From assembly GCF_900108945.1 (NCBI RefSeq), contig NZ_FNYE01000050.1, positions 1 to 50,535 on the forward strand: 50,535 bases of DNA. The letters are read 5' to 3'. Within the stretch, counting starts at the first letter, position 1. Each line of letters starts with the position of its first letter. The DNA comes from Paraburkholderia diazotrophica (GTDB lineage Bacteria; Pseudomonadota; Gammaproteobacteria; Burkholderiales; Burkholderiaceae). A model generated the notes under the pieces. The model worked only from the letters and a program-made list of their open reading frames with translations. It searched no databases and was not told the DNA's origin. This document shows, piece after piece, positions 33,589 to 41,995 of this stretch. The position numbers and the translations under genes are program-made.

Positions 33589-34635
33589 TCACTGCTCGAT
33601 CTGCCGGTTCCAGCGCTGATCCCATTGCGCGCGATGCGCATTGATCGAATCCCAGTCGACGACCGTCACCTTCTTCACCAGATCGGTTAGATTGCCGAGG
33701 CTCTTTTGCATCGCGGGCGGCATCGTCGCATGCTCGTTGGTCGGAATCTGCTTGCCCGCTTCCGCCGCTTTCGATTGAGCCGGCGCGGACAACAGGAACT
33801 GCGCGAGCTTTTGCGCGAGCTGCGGATCGGCGTTGTTCTTCACCACGCAAAGATCGACGAGCAGCAACACCGCGCCTTCCTTCGGATTCGCATAGGCAAC
33901 GGGAATGCCCTTGTCCTGCAGATCGCCGACGGCCGTCGGCGTCAGCGGAAAGAGGCCGGCTTCACCCGTCTGCACCATCTCAGAGAGCTTCGCCGAATTC
34001 GGAATATATTCGACCACATTTGGACCCACGGTGCTCGACCATTTGCTGAAGCCCGGTTCGACGTTCTGGTCACTGCCGCCCATCAAACGATTGATCGCGA
34101 GAAAGCCGTGCAGGCCGAACGTGCTGCTCGACGCCGACTGAAACACCACCTTCCCCTTGTACTTCGGATTGGCGAAGTCCAGCCATGACGTGGGCGGCGC
34201 CCAGCTCTTCTCCGCGAAGAGCTTCGTGTTGTAGCCGATGCCCGTCATGCCGAGCTGCACGCCCGCGCCGATGTCGTCTTTCATCCGCGCGAACGGATAC
34301 AGCTCTTTCAGCACGGGTGCATCGTCAAGCTTCTGGCACACGCCCATGCTGACGGCACGCGCCATCACGCCATCATCGAGAAACGCGACGTGAATCTGCG
34401 GACTGTTGCGATTCGCGAGCAGCTTCGCCAGCACATCCGACGACGTGCCCGGCACCACCACCACCTTCACGTTATTCGCCTTCTCGAAGTCGGGCAGCAC
34501 CTGACTTGTATAGGCCTTTTCCATCGGTCCGCCATTCATGCCGATGTAAATCGTTTTGGTTTGCGACCAGGCGGGCGCGGCAGCGCCAATTGCGAACGCG
34601 GTGGTCAGTGCCGCGACCGTGCTTGACAGCTTCAT
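33589..34635 (-). CDS. ABC transporter periplasmic binding protein, spermidine/putrescine (PotD) type
   Basis: 348 residues from the ATG at 34635, with AAGGAG eight bases upstream. Signal peptide LTTAFAIGAAAPAWSQ is followed by TIYIGMNGGPMEKAYTSQVLPDFEKANNV, the family 1/8 solute-binding opening. TGIGYNTKLF and FPLTPTAVGDLQDKG are typical of Pot-type proteins. It is the last gene of the minus-strand operon, 20 bp after the FAD protein gene. The ligand could be an opine, polyamine or amino-acid derivative oxidised by the co-encoded dehydrogenase. Confidence 0.9.
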   Translation of the reverse strand: MKLSSTVAALTTAFAIGAAAPAWSQTKTIYIGMNGGPMEKAYTSQVLPDFEKANNVKVVVVPGTSSDVLAKLLANRNSPQIHVAFLDDGVMARAVSMGVCQKLDDAPVLKELYPFARMKDDIGAGVQLGMTGIGYNTKLFAEKSWAPPTSWLDFANPKYKGKVVFQSASSSTFGLHGFLAINRLMGGSDQNVEPGFSKWSSTVGPNVVEYIPNSAKLSEMVQTGEAGLFPLTPTAVGDLQDKGIPVAYANPKEGAVLLLVDLCVVKNNADPQLAQKLAQFLLSAPAQSKAAEAGKQIPTNEHATMPPAMQKSLGNLTDLVKKVTVVDWDSINAHRAQWDQRWNRQIEQ

Positions 34636-34655
34636 CGTGGGTCTCCTTGACATGA

Positions 34656-35783
34656 CTAAAGAACAGCGGGGATCGCGCTTCGATCGAAGCGGCCGATCGC
34701 AAACGCATCGAGTGGCGTCGACGTCTCGCCGTCGATGACGAGGTCGGCCAACACCTCGCCGACACCGGGCGCAAGCAGAAAGCCGCCGCCCGAAAAACCG
34801 AATGCGTGCAGCACACGCGGCACTTTCTGGCTCGCGCCAATCACGGGATTGCTGTCGGGCGTTTCGCCTTCGACGCCGCTCCACGTGCGGATCAGCAATG
34901 CATCGCGCAACGCGGGCAGCAGCGCGCAGGCGTCGCGCATCACGGCGCGCGTCGTTTGCGTCGATGGTTGCGCATATTCGCCGTCGCCACGTCCGCGTCC
35001 GCCGCCGATCACGCAGTTGCCGCGCTCGACCTGGCGCGCATAGACACCGCCGCCGACCACGCCGAGGTTATGCATGATGAAGTGCGGCAACGGCTCCGTC
35101 ACCCACATGTTCGGGTAGATCGGCTTCATCGGTACGGATTCGCCGAAAAAGCCCGCCACCGTATTCGCCCATGCGCCTGCGCAGTTGATCAGCCAGTCGG
35201 CGGTGATGTGCTCGTCGCCCGCGCGAATCTGAAAGCGCGTGCCATCGTGCGTGATGTGGGTCAGCGCGGTCTGCTCGCGCACGACAGCGCCCGCCCGTTG
35301 CGCCGCGCGCGCGAATGCCGGCGACACGAGGCGCGGATTCGCGTGACCGTCGCTCATGCACAGGGACCCGCCGATCGCTGCGTCGCCGAGCCACGGATAG
35401 CGCTTGCGAAACGCCGTGCCGCCCAACAGTTCGGTCGCGAGTCCATGCTCGCGCGCCATCGCGGCCCACGTTTCGAGCACGGCGAGATCGCTTTCGCGCC
35501 GCGCCAGCCGCAGATGTCCCGACGCGACGAGTTCTCCGTCGATGCCGATCAGGTCGGGCAGTCTGTCCCAGATGCGCCGCGCGCGCATCGCGAGCGGCAG
35601 TTGCTCGGCGGGTCTGCCCTGGCAACGTACGCCGCCGTAGTTGACGCCGCTCGCCTGGGCGCCGCAATAGTGCCGCTCGAACAGGCCGACACGCACGCCG
35701 CGCCGCGTGAGTGCGAGCGCGGCGGACGATCCGACCAGCCCGCCGCCCGCGATGACGACCTGATAGTGGATGGCATCACTCAT
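34656..35783 (-). CDS. FAD-dependent oxidoreductase, DadA/HcnC-like dehydrogenase subunit
   Basis: 375 residues. The ATG at 35783 overlaps the end of the preceding gene by eight bases, suggesting coupling. FAD site VVIAGGGLVGSSAALAL is near the N-terminus, and INCAGAWAN and GFSGGGFLLAPGVGEVLADL are the conserved parts of the glycine/D-amino-acid oxidase fold. Together with the next two upstream genes it matches the subunit set of opine oxidase (OoxAB), hydrogen cyanide synthase (HcnABC) and three-subunit D-hydroxyproline dehydrogenase (LhpBEF). It is probably the substrate-oxidising subunit at the inner membrane. Confidence 0.9.
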   Translation of the reverse strand: MSDAIHYQVVIAGGGLVGSSAALALTRRGVRVGLFERHYCGAQASGVNYGGVRCQGRPAEQLPLAMRARRIWDRLPDLIGIDGELVASGHLRLARRESDLAVLETWAAMAREHGLATELLGGTAFRKRYPWLGDAAIGGSLCMSDGHANPRLVSPAFARAAQRAGAVVREQTALTHITHDGTRFQIRAGDEHITADWLINCAGAWANTVAGFFGESVPMKPIYPNMWVTEPLPHFIMHNLGVVGGGVYARQVERGNCVIGGGRGRGDGEYAQPSTQTTRAVMRDACALLPALRDALLIRTWSGVEGETPDSNPVIGASQKVPRVLHAFGFSGGGFLLAPGVGEVLADLVIDGETSTPLDAFAIGRFDRSAIPAVL

Positions 35784-37221
35784 CGCGCGCCTCCTCGGGA
35801 ATGGCGGCAACGCCGTCGTCGAACAGCATCGGCGAAATGGGAATGGGCTTGATGGGCGCCTGGGCGCGCAGACGTCCAACGCTTTCCAGCGGACGTCCCG
35901 TTTCTTCGCTCAACAGCGCGATGGCCGCTTCGCCGCACATCCGGCCCTGACAGCGTCCCATGCCGATGCGCGTCAATGCCTTCAGCCGGTTGATCTCGCT
36001 TGCCTCTCCGTCGCGAATACAGCGGCGCAACGTGCCCGCATCGATTTCTTCGCAACGGCATACCGTCATGTCGTCGGGCCATTGCTTCGCCGGTCGCTGC
36101 GGGGGTGCGAAGGCCGCTTCGATGCCCGCGCGAAACACGGCGATGTGCTTCAGGCGCCGTTCAAGCGTCGTTGCATCGATACCGTCTGGATGCCGCGGAT
36201 GCGCGATGCCGAGATCGTCGAGCAACGCGAGCGCCGCGCGGCGTCCCGCGAGTTCCGCAGCGTCCGCCCCTGCAATGCCCGCGCCGTCGCCGGCGAGGTA
36301 GACGCCCGGCACCGAACTGCGCCCGTCGTCGTCACGTTCGGGCAGCCAGCAGCGGTTCAATCGATCGAAATGGAAACGGCAGCCGGCAACATCGGCCAGC
36401 TGCGTTTCCGGCCGCAAGCCAAAGCCCAGGCCCACTGCATCGCATGTGATCGTATCGATGTGTGCCGCCGCACTGTCGTCCTGAGACGATGCCTTGAAAC
36501 TAATCGCCGTCACGGCCGTCGCGCCGTCGATGCCGACCAGCGTCACATCGCGCTCGACCCGCACGCCATGCGCCTTCAGCCACGCGACGTAATAGACGCC
36601 TTTCGCGAACGTCGATGGTTGGCTGATGAGCTTCGGCGCGGCAGCGGCCTGGCGCAACAGTGCGCTCGTGTCGAGCACGGCTTCGACCTGCGCGCCCGCC
36701 TTCGCGTACTGATACGCAACGAGATACAGTAACGGACCTGTGCCCGCCAGCACGACGCGCCGCCCGATCGCACATCCTTGCGTCTTCAGCGCGACCTGCG
36801 CGCCGCCCAGCGTATAGACGCCCGGTAATGTCCAGCCGGGAACGGGCAGCACGCGATCCGTTGCACCGCTCGCGATGATCAGATGCGTGAACGGCACGCG
36901 CGCCTCGCGTCCATTGCACACCGTATCGAGGCAATGCGCTTCGCAGCCCCATACCAGCGTTTCGGGACGATAGTCGATGTGAGGCAGCAGATCGCGCATC
37001 GTCCGATGCACGGCATCGGCTTTCTTCGATTCGAAGCCGTAAAGCGCCGCCTTCGTCCGTTGAAATCCTGCACCGGCGGGCGGCTGCCGGTAGATCTGTC
37101 CGCCCCAGAGCGCGTTCTCGTCGATCACGATGGGGCAGATGCCCGCTGCAACCAGCGTCTGCGCCGCGCGAATGCCAGCGGGCCCCGCACCGACGATCAC
37201 GACACGTTGCTCGCCGTTCAT
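35776..37221 (-). CDS. FAD/NAD(P)-type oxidoreductase subunit with BFD-like 2Fe-2S domain (OoxA/HcnB-like)
   Basis: 481 residues from the ATG at 37221, overlapping the ferredoxin-like gene stop by four bases (ATGA). Dinucleotide sites VVIVGAGPAGIRAAQ (near residue 10) and a second Rossmann at RRVVLAGTGPLLYLVAYQ. VYLAGDGAGIAGADAAELAGR is the FAD-contacting helix. The C-terminal CRCEEIDAG and MGRCQGRMCG carry four Cys of a BFD-like 2Fe-2S cluster. This is the electron-transfer subunit of HcnB/OoxA type. The architecture matches multi-subunit D-amino-acid or opine dehydrogenases. Confidence 0.9.
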   Translation of the reverse strand: MNGEQRVVIVGAGPAGIRAAQTLVAAGICPIVIDENALWGGQIYRQPPAGAGFQRTKAALYGFESKKADAVHRTMRDLLPHIDYRPETLVWGCEAHCLDTVCNGREARVPFTHLIIASGATDRVLPVPGWTLPGVYTLGGAQVALKTQGCAIGRRVVLAGTGPLLYLVAYQYAKAGAQVEAVLDTSALLRQAAAAPKLISQPSTFAKGVYYVAWLKAHGVRVERDVTLVGIDGATAVTAISFKASSQDDSAAAHIDTITCDAVGLGFGLRPETQLADVAGCRFHFDRLNRCWLPERDDDGRSSVPGVYLAGDGAGIAGADAAELAGRRAALALLDDLGIAHPRHPDGIDATTLERRLKHIAVFRAGIEAAFAPPQRPAKQWPDDMTVCRCEEIDAGTLRRCIRDGEASEINRLKALTRIGMGRCQGRMCGEAAIALLSEETGRPLESVGRLRAQAPIKPIPISPMLFDDGVAAIPEEARDE

Positions 37222-37559
37222 CGTGCGCCCCCTTTGATGGATGACACGGCATTTGTCACGACGCGCATGCCCTGCTCTACGAGCGTCGAGCACGCGCGTA
37301 TCCGAGCGCCATCCTCGCAGCGCACCCAGCAATCCTGGCACGCGCCGATCAGGCAAAAGCCCGCGCGCGGCTCGCCGCTGAATTCGCTGTGATGCACGTG
37401 ACGCTGCTGCGTGAGAATGGCCGTCAGCACGGTATCGCCCGTCAGCGCGCCGACTTCGACGCCATCGAGGAAGAACGACAACGGCGCGCGTCCCGTTTCG
37501 GTGACGCGTAGCAACTGGCTGTTGGGACCGGACATGTGAGCGAGAGCGGAAGAAGCCAT
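37218..37559 (-). CDS. Small 2Fe-2S ferredoxin-like subunit (HcnA/LhpF-like)
   Basis: 113 residues. Its ATG overlaps the permease stop by one base (TGATG). Cys69, Cys74, Cys77 and Cys90 (FCLIGACQDCWVRC through RIRAC) give the C-x4-C-x2-C-x12-C cluster motif of plant-type 2Fe-2S domains. It is the small subunit completing the three-part dehydrogenase with the two FAD proteins that follow. Confidence 0.92.
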   Translation of the reverse strand: MASSALAHMSGPNSQLLRVTETGRAPLSFFLDGVEVGALTGDTVLTAILTQQRHVHHSEFSGEPRAGFCLIGACQDCWVRCEDGARIRACSTLVEQGMRVVTNAVSSIKGGAR

Positions 37560-38353
37560 CAGTGCTGGCCGATCAGGATCCGGTTGAGACCGTAGACGCG
37601 GTCGAGCAGCAGCATCGCGCCCGCCGTGATGAAGATGACGAGCGCGGAAACGGACGCCATCATCGGGTCGATCGATTCGGTTGCATACATGTACATCCGC
37701 ACCGGTAACGTGATCGTCTGCGGCGACGTGATAAAGACCGACATCGTGAGTTCGTCGAAGCTGTTAATGAACGCGAGCAGCCAGCCGCCCGTGATGCCGG
37801 GGATGATCATCGGCAGCGTGATGCGGCGAAACGTGGTCCACGCATCGGCGCCGAGCGATGAAGCAGCGTGCTCGATGCTGCGATCGAGCCCGCTCACCGA
37901 CGCCAGCACGAGGCGCATCGCGAACGGCGTGATCACGACCATGTGCGCGAGAATCAGCCACACGAAGGAACCTGTTGCGCCGATCAATGCAAAAAATCGC
38001 AGCATCGCGATGCCGAGGACGAGCCCCGGAATCACGAGCGGCGACAGCAGCAGTGCATTGAGAAAGTTGCGCCCCGGAAAACGCGCGCGGCCAATCGCAA
38101 GCCCAGCGGGCAGCGCGATCACGAGCGACAGCGTCGCCGACGCGAAAGCCAGCTTCAGGCTGGTGAAGAATGCCGTGACAAAGTCGGGATAATCGAGAAT
38201 CGCGCGAAACCAGCGCAGCGAGAAACCGTGCGTCGGCAGCGTCAGCGTTTGGTCGGGCGTGAATGCGACGAGCACGACAATCGCCAGCGGCGCGAGCACG
38301 AAGAGAATCACGAGTGTGTGGAACGCGAGTGCGACAGGGCCGTTCTTGCGCAT
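37559..38353 (-). CDS. ABC transporter permease, PotC type
   Basis: 264 residues with about six membrane segments. The permease coupling motif is at SSLGADAWTTFRRITLPMIIPGI (EAA loop). LTMSVFITSPQTITLPVRMYMY near the end is typical of PotC-like spermidine/putrescine-type permeases. It starts 35 bp after the partner permease and is tightly joined to the 2Fe-2S gene, linking transport and oxidation in one transcript. Confidence 0.92.
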   Translation of the reverse strand: MRKNGPVALAFHTLVILFVLAPLAIVVLVAFTPDQTLTLPTHGFSLRWFRAILDYPDFVTAFFTSLKLAFASATLSLVIALPAGLAIGRARFPGRNFLNALLLSPLVIPGLVLGIAMLRFFALIGATGSFVWLILAHMVVITPFAMRLVLASVSGLDRSIEHAASSLGADAWTTFRRITLPMIIPGITGGWLLAFINSFDELTMSVFITSPQTITLPVRMYMYATESIDPMMASVSALVIFITAGAMLLLDRVYGLNRILIGQH

Positions 38354-38388
38354 GATGGTTCGCCGGTAGGTTTGCTTGCGTGTTCGCC

Positions 38389-39300
38389 TCAGCCCATGCT
38401 GCGGGCGTAGCGCCGTTCAAGCACGCGGTAGTAGGTGAGCATTACGACGAGATTCGCGATCAGCAGCAGCACCGCAATCGTCGCGCCGAGCGGCCAGTTC
38501 ATGGAACTCAGGAACTGGTCATAGACGGCCGTGGCCGCGACTTTCAGGCGGCGTCCGCCGAGCAGGCCCGGGATCGCGAATGCGCTCGCCGAAAGCCCGA
38601 ACACCATCAGGCTGCCCGACAGGATGCCGGGCATCAGTTGCGGCAGCACGATGCGGCGCAGCGTCGTCGCGGGCGATGCCATCAGCGAAAGCGCCGCGTT
38701 CTCCGTCTGCGGATCGAGCCGTTGCAGCGCGGTCCACACGGGGATCACCATGAACGGCAACATCACGTGCACCAGCGCGATGACGATCGCGAACGTCGTG
38801 TATTCGAGCTTGTAAGGTCCGAGCCCCAACAGCGCAAACGCCTGGTTCACGAGGCCGTTCATGTTCAGCAGCATGCTCCAGCCGAACGCGCGCACGACGA
38901 CCGACACCAGCAGCGGAGCCAGAATGACCAGCAGGAAGATCGAGCGCCACGGGTCGCTCATGCGCGACAGCACATACGCTTCGGGCGTGCCGATGGCGAC
39001 GCACAGCACCGTCGTCAGCAGCGCGATGCCGAAGGTGCGCAGGAAGATCGTATGGAAGTACGACGAGCCGAGCACTTCGACGTAGTTGTGAAAGTCGAAT
39101 GCGGCAATCGGGCCAATTGCGGGATCGAAGCGATAGAAGGTCAGCGCGAATGTCATCGCGAGCGGCACGAGCACGAGCGTGGAGAACAGCAGCAGCGCGG
39201 GCGCGCTCATCAGCCAGAGCGGCACGAATGCGTGCCACGGCGCGCGCGGCGCATGGGCGCTCGTGCCTTGCGTTGCGGGCAGCGTGCTATCCATGAGCAC
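38389..39300 (-). CDS. ABC transporter permease, PotB type
   Basis: 303 residues, six membrane segments, with a cytoplasmic N-terminus (about 35 residues). The EAA loop is ENAALSLMASPATTLRRIVLPQLMPGI. The start overlaps the ATPase gene end by 14 bp. It pairs with the PotC-type permease to form the membrane channel. Confidence 0.92.
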   Translation of the reverse strand: MLMDSTLPATQGTSAHAPRAPWHAFVPLWLMSAPALLLFSTLVLVPLAMTFALTFYRFDPAIGPIAAFDFHNYVEVLGSSYFHTIFLRTFGIALLTTVLCVAIGTPEAYVLSRMSDPWRSIFLLVILAPLLVSVVVRAFGWSMLLNMNGLVNQAFALLGLGPYKLEYTTFAIVIALVHVMLPFMVIPVWTALQRLDPQTENAALSLMASPATTLRRIVLPQLMPGILSGSLMVFGLSASAFAIPGLLGGRRLKVAATAVYDQFLSSMNWPLGATIAVLLLIANLVVMLTYYRVLERRYARSMG

Positions 39301-40396
39301 GCTCCTCCGCGATCAGGCGCAGCGAATCGGCATGCCAGTCGATACCCACTTGCGCGCCTTCCGAAAAGGGCTCGTTGCCCTCGTTCTGGCAGCACACGAG
39401 CATTTCGCCGACGCGGCTGTCGAGCCGGTAAAGCCACTGGCTGCCGAGAAAGAAGCGGCTCGTCACGTTGCCTGATAGACGCCCTTCGCCAGGCGCGCAC
39501 AGGCGCAGCTTTTCGGGGCGGATGCACAGCGTGACGGCATCGCCGACATCGATCCCATGCGCATGTCCTTGCCCTTGTCCTCGCGAAGACAGTTGCGCGA
39601 TGCTGCCTGTCTGCGCGAGATCCTGACCGAGGTCGATGCGGATCGCGTCGCCGTCGCGCGCGACGACGGTGCCCGCAAGCATGTTCGCCTTGCCGATGAA
39701 CTGTGAGACGAAACGGTTTTCGGGCCGCTCGTACGCACGATACGGCGTATCGATCTGCGTGATGCGCCCCGCTTCCATCACGACCACGCGATCGCTGATC
39801 GACAGCGCTTCGGATTGATCGTGCGTGACCATGATCGTCGTCGTGCCGATCTTGCGCTGGATCGCGCGCAGCTCGAACTGCATGTCTTCCCGGAGCTTCG
39901 CGTCGAGATTCGACATCGGTTCGTCGAGCAGCAGTACGGGCGGCGCAATCACGATCGCGCGCGCAATCGCGACACGTTGCCTTTGTCCGCCTGACAACTC
40001 ACGCGGAAAGCGATGCGCGAGCGAATCGAGCCGCACGAGCGCAAGCGCTTCGCGCACGCGGTGATTGCGCTCCGCTTTATCGACGCCGCGCATTTCCAGT
40101 CCGAAGCTCACGTTCTGCGCGACGCTCATGTGCGGAAAGAGCGCGTAGCTTTGAAAGACGATGCCCAGGCCGCGCCTGTTTGGCTTCGTGTGCGTGATGT
40201 CGCGGCCGTCGAGCGTGATGCGGCCGCGCGTCGTTTCGATGAAGCCCGCGATCATCTGTAGCGTCGTCGTCTTGCCGCAGCCCGACGGACCGAGCAGCGA
40301 GACGAACTCGCCCTTTTCCACCGACAGGTTGATGCCCGCGACGGCATGCAGGTCGCCGAACGACTTCGAAACATCAGTCAACGTCAGAAACGACAT
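39287..40396 (-). CDS. ABC transporter ATP-binding protein, PotA type
   Basis: 369 residues from the ATG at 40396 with AAAGGG upstream. Walker A GPSGCGKTT, signature LSGGQRQR, Walker B VLLLDEPMSNLD, and a C-terminal TOBE domain (about 280-360; VTLCIRPEKLRLC) as in PotA-type ATPases. It is the first gene of the operon; IclR-type palindromes lie about 95 bp upstream. Confidence 0.94.
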   Translation of the reverse strand: MSFLTLTDVSKSFGDLHAVAGINLSVEKGEFVSLLGPSGCGKTTTLQMIAGFIETTRGRITLDGRDITHTKPNRRGLGIVFQSYALFPHMSVAQNVSFGLEMRGVDKAERNHRVREALALVRLDSLAHRFPRELSGGQRQRVAIARAIVIAPPVLLLDEPMSNLDAKLREDMQFELRAIQRKIGTTTIMVTHDQSEALSISDRVVVMEAGRITQIDTPYRAYERPENRFVSQFIGKANMLAGTVVARDGDAIRIDLGQDLAQTGSIAQLSSRGQGQGHAHGIDVGDAVTLCIRPEKLRLCAPGEGRLSGNVTSRFFLGSQWLYRLDSRVGEMLVCCQNEGNEPFSEGAQVGIDWHADSLRLIAEERAHG

Positions 40397-40490
40397 GGTC
40401 TTGCCCTTTCGGTGCGAGCGCACCGGCTGAATCGACGGGTGTCTGTGGTACCGACTCTAGCCAGCCAATTTTCGGTGCGTCAACGCTGAA

Positions 40491-40672
40491 TTCCGTGGAA
40501 CGAGATAAATCCAGCTCTTATTCCATCTATCGAAATAACTGATGCGTCTCCAGCGATTACTATTTCGCTATGTGTCGTCAGTGAAATTACTCATCGCGGG
40601 CTGAGCGTACAAGCATGGAGGCCCGATTGTTTTTCACGCGGCGTATCGGCTAATATTCCGTTCAATGGAATA
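40491..40672. promoter_or_regulatory. IclR operator palindromes in the divergent promoter
   Basis: TTCCGTGGAA (40491-40500) and TATTCC-N7-GGAATA (40654-40672) are dyads with the same TTCC/GGAA arms; an imperfect one, TTATTCC-N7-GAAATAA, lies at 40518-40538. For the IclR gene, TTGTTT (40627-40632) and TAATAT (40651-40656) are 18 bp apart, and the second palindrome covers the -10 and start point, suggesting autorepression. The first site is placed to control the ABC/dehydrogenase operon. Confidence 0.65.
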
Positions 40673-40688
40673 CCAATCGAGATCGCCG

Positions 40689-41549
40689 ATGAAAGCTTCG
40701 AACGACCGGGACGCCGCGCAGCCCGACTTGCCCGGTGCAGGCATGCTGCAACGCGCGTTTGCCGTTATCCGCGCGCTCGGCGAGAGTCAACCCGAAGGCG
40801 GCCGCGTGACGCGCATCGCGAAGGCCGTCGGGCTCACGCAGGCGACCGTGCATCGCATTCTGCATGCGCTGATCGCGGAAGGCGTCGTCGAACAGGATCA
40901 GAACACGAAGCTCTATCGGCTCAGCGTCGACTTCTTTGCGCTCGCTGCGCAGGCGGGCAATCCGAGCGGCATGCGCGCGCTCTGCCGGCCAGCGCTGCTG
41001 CGGTTGTGCGCAAGCCTCGGCGATACGATCTTTCTGCTCGTCAAAAGCAGCTTCGATGCTGTGTGTCTCGACATGTGCGAAGGACCGTTTCCGATCCGCT
41101 CGTTTACAGGTGATATCGGCGGGCGCATCGCATTGGGCGTCGGTCAGGGCAGTCTCGCGATACTCGCGTTTCTCCCTGAAGCGGAGCGCGAGGAGATCAT
41201 CCGCTTCAACGTCCCAAGGCTCCGAAGCTATGGCGTGCTCGACGAGGTCTATTTGCGCACGGAGATCGAACGCGTGCGGCAGCTAGGCTACGCCGGGCGC
41301 AATAGCGGCGTGCTCGAAGGTATGGCAGGGGTCGCTGTGCCAATCATCGATCGCACAGGTTGCGCGGTGGCGGCGCTCAGCGTCGGCACGTTGTCGGCGC
41401 GCCTGGGCGAGGACCGTTTGCCGATGGTCGTCGAACTGCTCAGGCGACAAGCGGACCTCATCGGCCCACAGGTGAATCCGTTCGACGTCGCGATGCGGCG
41501 GCCGATGCATGGACTCACGCGCGCGATGACGACGGAGCCGATTGCCTGA
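40689..41549 (+). CDS. IclR-family transcriptional regulator
   Basis: 286 residues from the ATG at 40689; an ATG at 40665 would lie within the predicted operator and start region. Residues about 15-80 form the winged helix-turn-helix (AFAVIRALGESQPEGGRV, then VGLTQATVHRILHALIAEG). Residues about 95-265 are the GAF-like IclR effector domain (DMCEGPFPIRSFTGDIGGRIALG, then NSGVLEGMAGVAVPIID). It is divergent from the transporter/dehydrogenase operon and probably responds to its substrate. Confidence 0.92.
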   Translation: MKASNDRDAAQPDLPGAGMLQRAFAVIRALGESQPEGGRVTRIAKAVGLTQATVHRILHALIAEGVVEQDQNTKLYRLSVDFFALAAQAGNPSGMRALCRPALLRLCASLGDTIFLLVKSSFDAVCLDMCEGPFPIRSFTGDIGGRIALGVGQGSLAILAFLPEAEREEIIRFNVPRLRSYGVLDEVYLRTEIERVRQLGYAGRNSGVLEGMAGVAVPIIDRTGCAVAALSVGTLSARLGEDRLPMVVELLRRQADLIGPQVNPFDVAMRRPMHGLTRAMTTEPIA

Positions 41550-41995
41550 CGGTGCCGGGTGTTATGTCAAGCTGATGCACCCGCGTGTACCCCGCCTCCC
41601 CTTCCCAGCACCGCCTGTTGAGCGAAGCTATCTGCGCTGCTTATTGGCTTCAGCCGCATGCATGTCACGCGGCTCGTGCAGAGGTGGCCGGACGGCAAGC
41701 GTCTGCTGTATCTGCGTGGCACGCCGTCGAATGCATTTGCCCGGCGCTACCCTGACGCCGACCTGCAAATAACATATGAGACCCGCATCATTGATCGAGC
41801 ACGAATTGTCGGACGAAGCCCAATTCAGGACCCGGCTCCCTTCCCGGCCGTGCCTCAGTGCTCTGCGTCGGCGCACGACCGATGACGCACGGTCATCGGG
41901 ATGTAATATCCTGTTCCAAAGTTCTCCGCGAGCGGCGCTGGGTGCGTCCCTTCAATGGCCACCCGTCGAACTCGATGGAGTCCATGGGGAACAGC
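41550..41995. other. Spacer before the periplasmic sensor gene; nothing clear
   Basis: About 446 bp between the IclR gene and the binding-protein gene. Frames of 60-130 codons occur, but none has a motif. The promoter of the sensor operon must lie here; no confident -35/-10 pair was identified. Confidence 0.4.

Noticed and set aside
38380..39534. 384-codon plus-strand open frame
   Set aside because: Antisense to the permease and ATPase genes; composition is Arg/His/Gln-rich and typical of a shadow.
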